Assembly (NCBI GenBank): GCA_019671135.1 | Contig: JAHRHY010000002.1 | Coordinates: forward strand, 992,001-1,056,000 | Direction of reading: 5' to 3' | DNA: 64,000 bases | Origin: Linnemannia hyalina | Taxonomy: Eukaryota > Mortierellomycota > Mortierellomycetes > Mortierellales > Mortierellaceae | In this document: one piece after another, positions 49,381 to 60,879 of the stretch | Layout of the letters: each line of letters opens with the position of its first letter | Numbering within the stretch: the stretch's first letter is position 1 | Notes under the pieces: generated by a model | Told to the model about the DNA's origin: nothing | Seen by the model: only the letters and a program-made list of their open reading frames with translations | The model's database searches: none | Translations under genes and position numbers: made by a program

Positions 49381-52056
49381 ATGCATGCTTCGCACCAACA
49401 TTACCATCCTTCCTCTCATCGAATAGGCATCATCACTTCGCTATGTCTCTCCCTCCTCGTCCTCTCCTCAACAGTGTCCGCCCTCCCACCAGCGCCTGTC
49501 AGCTCCATGGCATACACCACCATCGACGAGAACACACTCTACATCCAAGGCGGGATAGATCCATCCGACACCAACAAGACCTCCTCAGCTCGCAAGTCAA
49601 AGCAGTTCTTCTCCCTCGATCTTACAAGACCCACCACCTGGAACACAATATCAACAACACTCCCCTGGACGCAACTCAACGCCGATGGCGATTCAGGACC
49701 CGCGGCCTTTGGGCACTTTCTGTCATTCGCACCCAGGGGTCGAAATATCTCAGTCTGGGACCCGAGCGGGACCAACTCCTCGATCATGGGTTATAGTCTG
49801 GATGCCAAAAAGTGGATCAAGATCGGAGATCGACCTATGGAACTGACAACGCAACCAGGACTCCAAGCAGTGTCGCATCCAACCTCTGGACTGGTGTATA
49901 TACCAAGCGGAAGAAATAATGCCGACGGTGATATGTTGATCTATGACCTGTTGACCACGATAACAACGTGGGCTCCGATGCCACCCAGGGAGTCCAGCAA
50001 TGCGCTTCAATGGTACGGGTACTCGTTCGTCTGGAGCAGCTATAGGAATTCGTTCTTGATTTTTGGAGGTGGCGGGGATGTGGGATCGTACTTTTATGAG
50101 TTCAATGTTTCTGACAACGACTGGACTGGGCTGGTACGTTTTTGGGAAGGGAGGAAATGGGAATGAGCCGTTTGTATTGTCTAGTTTTAAGAAAAAAAGC
50201 GAGGGAGGACTGATAACGTTCTTTTTTGTTGTTGCTTTTGATACATAGGAATTGCAGGGACTTCATGGATATATACCTCCACGTGTGAAGAATGCATGCC
50301 TTATACCTGGTAAGAGACGGGCGTACATTCACCAAGACAAAACCATTTACGCCAGCCATGCTTGTCTTACTAATAATCGGTACTTTTCCCTCCCTCCTTC
50401 TACTCGATAGCATACAACGGAACAAAGATGATCCTGTTTGGCGGACAAACAAGTCATGGCACTACACCCGGGGAACTCTATACCCTCGACATGGAGTCAA
50501 TGACGTGGAATCTCACCCAGACCGTCCCCTCAAGTCAGAGTCGGCATAGCATGGCCTGCTCAGTCTCTGGCGACAATTTCATTATCTGGGGTGGTAATTT
50601 ACATCTTTCCTTTACAGTTACCGAAATTTCATGGCAGGACGGCGTTTCTCCAAAAGCGCGCAATTAACTCGACCGGGCTGTGGCACTCTTACTCGACTCT
50701 GAATTTCTATTTTTAGGACAATCATCGGCAGGAGCAATCATGTCAGGAACACCGCTCATCTACAACATCAACACCAACCAATGGACGACTCAATTCGTTC
50801 GCGGGACGAGTTTCACACCCACCGGGTCTTTGACTGCACGGAATACAGAAGCTGCCCGAGGAGGTTCAGGATACGAGACTACGACGTCTTCTTCGGTCAA
50901 TGTTGGAGGTGCGATAGTTGGGAGCGTGGTTGTGGTGGCATTCGTCGGGTTCTTGTTCTACAGGAGGAAGAAGCGGCAGAGGGCTTTGAGGAATGGTGGC
51001 CAGTTCTTGCAGATGCCTGGGAGCGATGTGAGTCTTACTCATATTATCTCGCCGCCTCCACTTCCTGGATCAGGATCATCTGGGCAAGGAAACATCACGG
51101 AGCTGAACCGTGGTCGGCAGCGGCTTCATGGATCTCATTCTAATTCTCAGCCCATAGCTCTTACTGGCCATCAAGCCAACGGCAACAACAATTATCCAAG
51201 CAACAACTATAATCACAATAACAGCAGCAGCTACAACGCCAACAGCATTGACAGCAGCTACAACACCCACGCCCACAGTACCGACAACAACCTAAACTCA
51301 CCACCACTACCCCTCCAACCCATCTCTACAGTACCGCCTACAAACCCATCCTGGCCAACACCTCCCCAAAATCCATCCTGGCCATCATCTCCACAACCAT
51401 CCTATCTACCCCACCACCTTCAACCAATTTCATCCTCACCTTCATCCTCACCTTCGTCATCACCCTCATGGGCGTCTATGAACCCTCCTTCCAACTCTCC
51501 TTCAGCACCTCCCCCTCCAATCTCTCCATCCGCACCCCCACCTCCTTACCCAGCATTTGTTACCCGTTCGCCGGTTGTGGTCTTCAGGAAAGAAGCGATA
51601 ACGGAACCGATACCCGTACCTGTCGCTCCAATCAAGAAAGAGGAGATGATCGGATCAATACCTGTACATACATTCAACAGCGACAACCACGACAATCACA
51701 TCAACAACAATGAAAGTAGCAGTAGCGACAGTGGCGGTTACGCCATCCACGATCAACAAGTCGAAGAATTACAACACCAACTCGCAGCGCGCAAGGAAAA
51801 ACTCGTCCGTCGGAATAGTGGTCTCCGCCCTCAGTACCACCCTCCCCCACCTCCTGTTGTTTCTGGCGGCAGTGGTGGATTCACAGCCCCCAAAGATGTC
51901 GCAAGGAGTCCGCAGGGCGCTGGCAACCCTGTCGTGCAAGGCAGCAGTAGCAATGGCAAAAGTACGACCGGAGGCACGAGTAATGAGGAGTTGCAACGTC
52001 AAGTTCAGGCGTTGCAGGCAGAACTGAGTCGTATACAGGCCATCATTGGCTCATAA
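49381..52056 (+). CDS. Kelch-propeller membrane protein K12, long low-complexity tail
   Basis: Last array member, 778 aa. Exons 49381-50133, 50249-50309, 50411-50593, 50717-52056. Signal peptide about 1-35 (LCLSLLVLSSTVSA core). Propeller: LYIQGGIDPS..FFSLDLTRPTTW, SVWDPSG..LDAKKWIKI, VYIPSGRNNADGDML, SFLIFGGGGD..FYEFNVSDNDW, KMILFGGQTS..YTLDMESMTW, ACSVSGDNFIIWGG. Exon 2 is 61 nt, not 52, but keeps phase and a Cys (NACLIP). Helix about 393-413 (GGAIVGSVVVVAFVGFLFY), then RRKKRQR. The ~360-residue tail is Asn/Ser/Pro-rich, including poly-Pro stretches that could bind SH3 or WW domains, with ARSPQG and a terminal coiled coil (VQALQAELSRIQAIIGS). Intact and diverged from the core array. Confidence 0.87.
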
Positions 52057-53737
52057 TAAAACATACCCCATGCCTCGGACCTATTTTTTCTTCAAGTGGC
52101 GTTGATGTTGATACGTGTTCCAAAGATCTCACCATTTGTCACAGTTTATTGATTTTGGTCATTTTGTACCTCACATAGCAGTCGTCCTCAACGTAGATCC
52201 CGTCTTCTCGTGCAACCTTACTCTTATCGTCCTCCTTGCTCTTCGTTACAAGAATCCAGGGTCTTGCGACTATCGTTCTATCAGTATTCCCTTCTTTTTT
52301 CTTTCACCAAGATGGTCACCCCAAGGATGCGCCGCCTTCTCTACTGCCCTCTCCATAAAGTGCCCTGTCTGTGCCTTTCCATATTTTCAACTTCTGCAAG
52401 GCCATCACTTCCGCTGCTTTCTTAACAAACAACCTGTCTTTGCCCTACACCAACAATAGCGCCATGAGTGCGACAAAAGAAAGAAAAAGGAATGAAAGAA
52501 GGAAAGAAAGGGGTGAAAGCAGAAAAAAATGTAAAAAAGAAGGACGAAGAAGAATAAAAATGTGAGGGAGAGAGGGTATTTACACTTTTTCATCTAGGTG
52601 ATGACAACGCGCTGCCGTTATCGTAGATGAAAAGGCAATAGCGGTCCTTCCTGTCGCCTTTCTTCCCTTCGTCTCGACCCCGTGACTTCCTGGTTGTGGG
52701 GGTCTTGGAGGGAGTTGCCCTTGGCTGGCCGAGTCGCTGGCGTCAGTGCATGGTTGAACAGGGTCACTTGTCGAGGGAGAGGGAGAAGGGAGAGTGGAGT
52801 TTCTCTCGGCAACTCCTGTATCCAAAGGAGTATCTTCGGGGTCAGCGGGCATAACTCGAATAGCGGCAGACGAGGAAAAGGATGTATGTATATATGTGTG
52901 TGATGTGTGTGTGTATGTGCTCCCTCTCAATATCGCGAATAAAGACATTAACTCTCAAGACCTGCTCGTATTGTGGAAGAAAGGTGTTTTATGTCAATAG
53001 CTATTCTCCAAGATTAATATTGCTACCAATGGTCAAAGGGCATAGTGCCTACCTGCTCGTATCGTGGAAGAAAGGTGCTTTTCCAGACACGCAGGCAAGC
53101 GCGAAAAGGTCACCAGAAGCTAAGCCACTCCAAATCACCACATGGTGATTGGTTGAAGGTGGAGTGACTGTCATTTGAGAAAATGCAGCACAAGCGAGTA
53201 AGAAGATGAGGATGAGGGGGACAAGCAGAAGGCAGAGAGGTACCGTCGAAGGATAGCTCGAGAAAGTGGAGAGTAAATAAGAGACTCAAGTAAAGGAACG
53301 TCCAGTAGACGATAGACACAAGGGAAGGGAAGAAAGATATAATGAAAGGATGACTTTATGACAGAAAAGATCGAGAAAAGGAATCGAGGAGAAATACTAA
53401 TGCTATTGGCTGTTATTTATACGAGTCTTGAGCCTAGGGATAAGGCCTTTGTAAGCAGAGTCGAAAGGGTCATAGGTAACGGGTGCCAATAGTCTTGGCG
53501 GACGACCGTCGGTGGGTTTAAGTTAGGAAACGACTAGCTTACAGCTATAGAATGTGGCTTGGCGCGAGAGGCGCCCAGACGCAACACTGGGAGAAAATAT
53601 CCCTTGATTATCGAGCAAACCATTGCTATTGCGTTCCTCTACACCCTCAAATGAGCATATCGTTGAAGACTCCTCCCTTTATTCATTTCTACTTTTACTT
53701 GCTTCGTAAAAGGTGGACCTATACCAGTGAGCTAGTA
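52057..53737. other. Spacer K12-F2
   Basis: Includes a purine-rich tract (52480-52565) and a 28-bp imperfect direct repeat (CCTGCTCGTAT.GTGGAAGAAAGGTG at 52963 and 53051). On the minus strand each copy reads as TFLP-Q/R-YEQ before a GT, so a small spliced minus-strand gene here is conceivable, but no complete model could be built. The 122-codon minus frame at 52580-52948 is mostly low complexity. Confidence 0.3.
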
Positions 53738-55689
53738 TCACACAGCCTGAGCAGCAGCTCGCTTCCTCTCCTCAAAGACAGCCCTCGCCTTATCCATACT
53801 GTTCGATACATTCGCCGGCGCCGTCCCCCTCGCCTCCACCTTCTCCATAAACCCAGCCTGTGGTCGATTCCCAAACGCCTTTGCCAAGAATATCCTCCAA
53901 AGCCAAGTTGGCATGTTGGTCGAGACCAAACGTGCAATTATGCCGACAGTATCCTTGCGAAGGACGTGACTGAGCATCCGGCTGTTCTTGTAGGTTGCTA
54001 AGGCTTTGGGGCGGCGTTCTTCCTGGTACTCCGAGAGGAGTTGTTCAATATCGGAGGCAGTCCTGTTGGGGAGGGCGTAGAGTAAGTTTGTGAGCGCTAG
54101 GGCATCGTGCATGGCAGCTACGGCGCCTAATTAAATGTATGAAAATATGAAGACGTTAGTTTTGAGTATCTGATACTGTTGCGCATGGAAAACAAAACCG
54201 ACAAAAACCGCATGATTACCTTGTCCCCCTGTGGGGTTGATTTTGTGGCAAGCTAGTAGTGATGAGAAAATAATACAAACAGAGCAGAAGTGTGAGGATG
54301 TGATATTTCTCCATCAAGTGAACGTCCGCGTCTCTATCAAGTACCATAAAAAAAAATGCTCAGTCACATACCGTCACCAAGCAAGACAGTACGACCATGA
54401 TACCACGTCTCAAAGACCTTCTCCTCCAACATAACCTTGGAAATGAGTTCCTGTGGGGTCCTGTCATAAAAGTCACCCAGCGTCATATACTTGTCGCCAA
54501 CCTTGACTGGTGTCTGGAGATGACGGGTCTCGTCGCACATTTGTTTTGCAGCATGGGGTCCCCATTCAGAGTTGTCATTGTTCCTGAACCGCTGCTCCAT
54601 GGCTGCCTTGTTCGTCGTTTTTGTGAGGTGGTGAATGATCATCCAACAGCATGTGTTCTGGGCTGTTGTGAACACCAGCCAACTATTTAATTGAGAAAGA
54701 TACCGTTGCGGTTAGTTAGGACGCTTATGATCACCCACAGCAAAACAGAAGCAGACCGATATCCACAAGGATTACGTGTAAGGAAGCTCAATTCCGCGAA
54801 CAGTCAAGACCTGACTACAAGGATTTTTCAAGACCGGGAACTCCTCTGGATCCATGTACGTCGTCTGACCCACAAGACAAGTACAATTAAACGGCAACTC
54901 CTCATCATCGACCTTAGGCAACAGACCCTTGACCTTTAGTTTCTCATACAGCCTCTGACGAACCGCACTGTACGCCCCATCTGCACCTACAAGAAGGTCG
55001 CCCTCATAGGCGGTATTGTCCGCAGCCTGGATGGTCACCTTGTCGTCCTCTTCGGAAATGGTGAGGATCCGCTTCTTGAGCAAGATTTTGTGTTCTGGAA
55101 TCTGACGTTGAAGGAGGTCGTAGAGGATTGGGCGCGCAATGATGTACTGTGCATAACCAGTCCTATCAAAAACACGGGACGAAGGAGAAAAAACAATGAG
55201 CATCCGTGAGTTGTTAATAGACAAGATCTTGTATATTGCTTAGTAGCTGTGTCACTGTAATGCCACAGGGATGTACATTTCTTCGAGTGGTGTAAAGTCC
55301 TGGAGTGGATACGGTTCTAGATTCTCCTTGTGAGCGGCGATAGCTGTGTAGCGAAGTCCAAGTCTCACTAGTTCGTCATAGATACCCAGCTGTTGGAATA
55401 GAGCCAGCAGTGGGGAGCCGATTGAGATCGCAGAACCTGTGGAGGAAAAGAAAGTGCGGTTAATAAAAACACAGACTAATACAAGGGATTAGGCGACAGG
55501 TTTGTCAATGTAATGATGAGGTTGAACGGACTCAAAATACATGAGTGGTACATTACCCAAGGATTTGATGGATGAGGTACGCTCAAAGATAACATAAGGG
55601 ATGTCGATTTTCTCCAGAAGGGCACCGAGCATGAGTCCTCCCAGTCCTGCGCCCACGATCAAAACTGTCGGTTTCCCTTTTGTCATCAT
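53738..55689 (-). CDS. FAD-dependent monooxygenase F2 (PHBH/UbiH-like)
   Basis: 470 aa from exons 55689-55557, 55436-55277, 55162-54776, 54682-54372, 54252-54220, 54126-53738. Motifs: VLIVGAGLGGLMLGALLE at the N-terminus, DG motif LLVGADGAYSAVRQRLYE, LLGDG at the end of exon 4, CHKINPTGGQG in the 33-nt exon 5, and AMHDALALTNLLYAL at the start of exon 6. Exon 3 ends in phase 2 (TAC AC before GTAATC) and exon 4 starts one base earlier than in F1 and F3, a compensated shift of the intron boundary that restores Thr-Trp. Start could be either of two adjacent Met codons. Very similar to F3 (for example ILTISEEDDKVTIQAADN in both), so the pair is a recent tandem duplication. Substrate unknown. Confidence 0.88.
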
Positions 55690-56412
55690 GTGTGTGTAAT
55701 ATGCAAGTTGAAAGGGAGTGGAGAAAAGGTAGCAAAAAAAGAAGAGGTGATACGAAGAGAAGAGTGAATTAGAAAGAGAAGAATAAAAAGTGTCGAATGA
55801 TGCGGAACCATCGGTTTCTTTATGCAGCTTGGACACACAGGAGCACAAAGTACTGTAGCTCTCTTCGTCATGCGTGCACTGTAGACCGCTTCAATCCCTC
55901 TTTTTTTTTGTTCCTGTTTGTTTGTTTGTTTGTTTGTTTGTTTGTTTGTTCAATCTCTCATCCTTCCGCTCCGTTCGATGCTCATTTATTTCTTTTGGAT
56001 ATCCTTGGGCACGAAAAGTACCATTGGTCTGTTGGGACATGATGTGAGCTCAAAAGAAAAAAGAAACCGTTAGCCTTCCTTCCTTTCCCCAATCTCCCGC
56101 AGAGATTTAATGTCCGCCTTCCATCTCCCCTCATTTTTGTTTTTTCTTTTCCTTTGCATCGAATGTCTAACTTTTTTTTGTTTCTTGCATGTGTGCCCAG
56201 GCCGGGAGATAGGAGGAATGATTTTGCATAATGTGACTATTACATGGGGCATCGTCGCCATAAAGCATGCCTTAACAAAGTGGGAGAGGGTATCCATTCT
56301 GTACTCCTATACAACAAATCGTACCGGTAACGCGAGGTGTTTCGGTGTCACGGTGTGACCAACAGACACGCACGCATGCTGCTCCATTCATTTATTAACG
56401 TCGCGTGGCCAA
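55690..56412. other. Spacer F2-F3 with TTTG microsatellite
   Basis: F2 promoter region. A (TTTG)n run of about nine copies lies at 55916-55950. No gene is seen. Confidence 0.5.
55916..55950 (+). repeat. (TTTG)n microsatellite
   Basis: About nine uninterrupted TTTG units upstream of F2. Confidence 0.9.
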
Positions 56413-58447
56413 TCAAACCAAGACAGCATCCCGCTTCCTTTCCTCAAATACAGCCCTTGCCTTATCCATACTAGGCGAGGGGTTCGGAGGCGCCGACCCC
56501 TTAGTCTCAACCCTCTCCATGAACCCCGCCTGAGGACGGTTCGCAAATGCCCTACCCAAAAAGATTCTCCACAACCACGCTGGCATGTTGGTCGATATCA
56601 ATCGTGCGATCCAGCCTACAAAGTCCTTTCTCAGAACCTGACTGAGCATGCGACTACTCTTGAAGGTTGCTAGGGCTAAGGGGCGACGTTCTTCCTGGTA
56701 CTCGGAGAGGATCTGCTGAATTTCTGCAGATGTCTTGCTGGGGAGGGCGTATAACAAGTTTGTGAGCGCCAATGCATCATGCATTGCGGCAACAGCACCT
56801 AATTGATCGAAGTAATGAGAACAGAGACGAGTAAGTATGACTCTCGGTCAATGTTACATGCAGCGATGTGGCATCAAGTCGACTTGTTCTTGTTCTTGCC
56901 TTGACCACCAGCAGGGTTGATTTTGTGGCACGCTGTCGAGTAATAAAGAAGAAATACAAGGTGGCGAGTGAGTATGCAGTGTGTGTGTGGCAACAAGAGA
57001 TGCATAATGGAGAGGGAGGAGCACTCCTTCTCGATCACGCAAGGGCGGATTGGTAGCGATGGCTTTTTAAATTTACAATTGCTCAAAAGGAACAGAGCAA
57101 CAAAATACATTACCATCGCCAATGAGAACAGTGCGCCCATGGTACCAAGTCTCAAACACCTTCTCCTCTAGCATGACCTTTGAAATCAGATCCTGCGGGG
57201 TCCTCTCATACAAATCGCCCAGGGTCAAGAACCTATCACCATCCCTAATTGGAGTCTTGAAATCTCGGGTCTCGTCACACATCTGTTTGGCGGCATGAGG
57301 CCCCCACTCTGAGTTATCGTTATTCCTGAACCGTTGGTCAATTGCTGCCTTACTTGTGGTTTTGGTGAGGTGGTGAATGATCATCCAGCAGATTTGGCGC
57401 TGGGCGGTCGTAAATACTACCCACTTTTTTGTCACGGAATGAACGAAGAAAGGAAGGCGGACATGGTGTTAGTGACTTTTTTTTCTTTCACAGCGTAGAG
57501 TTACATGTGTGAAAAAAAGAGCGCGTTTTGAGGCATACCGTGTAGGGGATATCAATTCCACGAACAGTAAGGAACTGACTGAACGTGTTCTTCAGGATAG
57601 GGAACTCTTCAATGTCCAAAGGCTCAGTCTGACCCACAAGGCATGTACAGTTGAATGGGAGCTCCTCGTCGTCTGTCTCAGGAAGCAATCCCTTGATTTT
57701 CAGTTTCTCGTAGAGTCGTTGGCGGACAGCACTGTATGCTCCATCTGCTCCGACGAGGAGATCTCCCTCGTAGACAGTGTTGTCGGCAGCCTGGATGGTC
57801 ACCTTGTCGTCTTCTTCAGAGATGGTTAGGATCCGCTTCTTGAGTAAGACTCTGTGTGCTGGGACCTGCTTCAGAAGAAGACCATACAGGACTGGTCTTG
57901 ACACAATGTACTGCGAGTATCCAGTCCTATCAACCAAAGATATGAAAACCGTTAACATGAGGTAAAAAATACTGAAAATGTCAATCTCGTTTTTACCATC
58001 AGCTCCCTTGCTTTTCTTCCTCTTACGTACAGCTCATCAAGGGGTGTAAAGTCTTGGAGAGGATAAGGTTCCAAGTTTTCTTTGTGAGCAGCAATGCCAG
58101 TGTACCGAAGACCGACGCTGACAAGTTCCTCATAAATGCCAAGCTGTTGAAACAAGGCGAGAACTGGAGATCCGATTGAGATTGCCGAACCTGTGCACAG
58201 ACAATAAAGGAGGTATCAAGTACGTAGAGAGGAAAAGGGGGTCAATGGTCAAAACGGTTGAGTTTTTTGAGGGCCTGGATCAAAGAAGTGAGTAAGAGAG
58301 AGAGAGGGTGGTACCCAAGGACTTGATGGCGGAAGTGCGCTCAAAGATGAAGTAGGGCACATTGATTTTCTCCAGCAGGGCTCCGAGCATGAGTCCTCCT
58401 AGACCTGCTCCAACAATTAACACTGTTGGCTTTTCTGCTGCTGCCAT
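56413..58447 (-). CDS. FAD-dependent monooxygenase F3 (PHBH/UbiH-like)
   Basis: 469 aa from exons 58447-58315, 58190-58031, 57926-57539, 57423-57114, 56932-56900, 56798-56413. Start ATG at 58447 gives MAAAEKPTVLIVGAGLGGLM. DG motif LLVGADGAYSAVRQRLYE, LIGDG, CHKINPAGGQG and AMHDALALTNLLYAL are in order. The intron after the 33-nt exon 5 has a GC donor (CAAG then GCAAGA), where F1 and F2 have GTAATA or GTAATC: a GC-AG intron. C-terminal residues include FMERVETKGSAPPNPSPSMD and FEERKRDA, shared in outline with F2 and F1. Likely cytosolic or loosely membrane-bound; substrate unknown. F2 and F3 lie head to tail, F1 on the far side of the kelch array. Confidence 0.88.
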
Positions 58448-59155
58448 GCCCGTATGTTCGTGGGTGTTTTGTCGAGATATGAGGGAGGATTAAGGGGGAA
58501 GAGGAGTAAGAAGGAAGAGGAGTAAGAGGGAAGAGGTGTTAATGGAGGAAATGAGATGGGGAAGAAAGAGATGAAAAGTAGAAAAGAATGTGGAAAGGGT
58601 ACCTTACCTCTCTTTTTGTACTGGTGGAAGGGAAAGGTGCTTGCCATGCACGCCGTCCGTTTTCTTCCCTTCGTGATTTTTGGATGCAGCATTCGATGTT
58701 CATTTTTCTTTCCTCTTGGATCCCCGGTATATACCATTGGTCCCTTTTGAGGCAAATGTGAGCACACCCACCCTCCTGTGTCCATCAAGTTCGATGCCCG
58801 CTGCATCTTTTTTCTCTTTTTCATTTTGTGTCAATCTTCCTCTTGTTGCGAATTCAGGAGGTCCGATAATGGTTGAACAGGCGATCGTTGCGCCTGCAGT
58901 TGATATGGTTTGTTTGTTTGTTTGTTGTACCTTAAATAATCACTGAGATGATTGTCAGCTAATTGCTGATTCAAGTGTCTCCATTTTATCGCGTTGTAAA
59001 AATGTGTGCCTGAAATGAATCTCCGCATTTTATCTTTACGAGCTCAACAGACAAGTTTATCGTACATTTCAAGTACACTACCACGAAACAAGGAAAAGAG
59101 GAGTAAGGAATCGTCTTTCAAGGCTCAATAGTTTAAACCTTGCGGTGAAAGATGG
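58448..59155. other. F3 upstream region and 3' flank of the 545-aa gene
   Basis: CT-rich on the minus strand near 58500-58560 (F3 leader). TTTG repeats at 58910-58925. No gene is recognised. Confidence 0.4.
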
Positions 59156-60879
59156 TCATTGCCGTGGTGAGAGACGAGGTGAACCAGGGGGGGTTGTCAG
59201 CGTTACAGGCATGTTGGGATGGCTGGATGTGTCAAGAGGTTCAAATGACAATGTGGTCCATGCAGTCACTTGCTTGGCCATTTCCGTAACACGCTTCCTG
59301 AGAGCCAGCACCGACGCGATAATGGTCAATATGTTCATGGTTGTGCTTCGGTCCCACTGCGAAGGGAAAGTCACCGTGCCGTCGTCAGCCAGCTGATAAA
59401 ATCGTCCCTGGCGCTTCCTCATACTGTAAAAGGTCATCGATGATCCGGCAATACGGGCGCCAAAGACGACTAGTTGGTCGATAACGTCCTTATTAGTTTT
59501 GGCACAAACACCGTCGAAGGTGTCCTTGAGTACTTTAGCCATTTTTCGAGTGTCATGAAGTGCTTTTGTGCCGTTCAGACCGACATCCTTGTTCGCAGCC
59601 TCGATCATGCACAACTCCAGCATTGTAGAAGAGGACACAATAAGGCCGTCGGCCTTTCGGCCCACGGCTTGCTTGACCGTCCCTTCTGCTTTGCGGTTCC
59701 TGTTCTTCCGGAGGGAGGAGGCTTGCGAGTGTACTTCGGCTGGCCGGTAATGGAGTGTTCTATCACTCAGAATGAGAGTCGGGAAAACCCCCCAAAGAAT
59801 TTGAAGGTAAAATGACTCGGAGGCCGACTGAGGCAATTCGAAATGGTGTCTTTGATACACCAAGAAGATGAGGTGTAAGGCCAAATGAATTGACCCTCGG
59901 TGATGTTTTTCCAGGACCTGGTCCTCCGGTGCGCTGACGCTTTGCCAGCCCTGGGACAGTTTCTCCTCCACCTTGTCCGGCTCCTCATCGTAAAGGCGAA
60001 GATGCTCTTCCTCTGCTGTGCTAATAACTTTTTGGCGTTCTCCAGCTCGCGTCACGAGGACCTCGCTTAATGCCGCCTTGTCCTTATGGTCGTTGAAAAG
60101 GTCAATGATGGTAGAGGGCATGTCCACGACGAAAGAGTGTAATGCCGATTCTTTCGACAAAGTGCGCACGTATTGTGCAACCACTTCGTCGGCGCAGGCG
60201 CCTGACGGGAGCATCCATGCCTCGCCCACAAAGGCAGCAAAGTTATGATCGAACTCGGAGTTCATCTTCAGGATCGTGCCAGCAGATAATGCACTGCTGT
60301 TGCTGACGCTGCTACTACTTGTGCTGGGCTTGGAGGTGGAGCTTGAACCGAGGGCCGAGCTAGCTTGTACAACCGCAGTACTAGCTCCAACTGGGCCATT
60401 CTGGTCATCCTGGTCGGAAGATTCCGCCTGGAAGGCTTCAATAAACGCCTGAACGTCGGTCACCTTCTCCATAGTCAAGAGTGTTGGTTCGTCACAGGAG
60501 CAGAAGACGCTCTTGAGCTTACTCCACATAAGAGCAGTCTTAGCCTTTGCTCGAGGGTGCTTGATTCGGATATGAGCCAGGAGCCCTTCAACAGTCGGTT
60601 GAGGATTCAAGCGCATTTGAGCGATATATTGTACACCCCACTCTTCGATACAGGTAGGGCGGGTGCCGAACGCTTTGTCGGTTATGATCTTAGCGAAAGC
60701 CTTGTCCTATTGGGGACAATGTTATATTCATAAATCGAGGTGAGATGGTACGCCATCATTCAATGAGTCCAGAGTTAGTTCAAGGTACTTACCCTTGTCT
60801 CCGCATTGATCTCCTCAAGTGCTAGCCCTTCCGGCTCAGAGTGGTTCTCCTTGCAGTCGCCAGATGATCGTTTCGACAT
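59156..60879 (-). CDS. Unknown protein, 545 aa; possible BED-like finger and nuclease-like segment
   Basis: Two exons, 60879-60793 and 60706-59156, joined in phase 0 (GTAAGT donor, CAATAG acceptor). I do not recognise the family. The N-terminal region has LLAHIRIKHP, an L-x2-H-x4-H-P pattern like the end of a BED zinc finger; just upstream of the chosen ATG, after an acceptor at about 60907, the frame reads DCNYCMSKR, which could supply the Cys pair. If so, this ATG is internal and the gene starts upstream (candidate exons 61288-61155 and 61109-60960). A Ser-rich linker follows (about residues 125-150), then a helical part, then GRKADGLIVSSSTMLEL..IEAA, an acidic spacing that faintly recalls PD-(D/E)XK nucleases. 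A mobile-element origin is possible but unproven. Confidence 0.6.

Noticed and set aside
6235..52056. Reading the kelch genes as enzymes of the galactose oxidase type
   Set aside because: Only the propeller pattern is seen; no copper-ligand Tyr/His set or N-terminal carbohydrate-binding domain was found, and a membrane helix follows the propeller.
52580..52948. 122-codon minus-strand frame
   Set aside because: Thr/His and Ser/Pro low complexity, no splice partner established; left as unresolved spacer.
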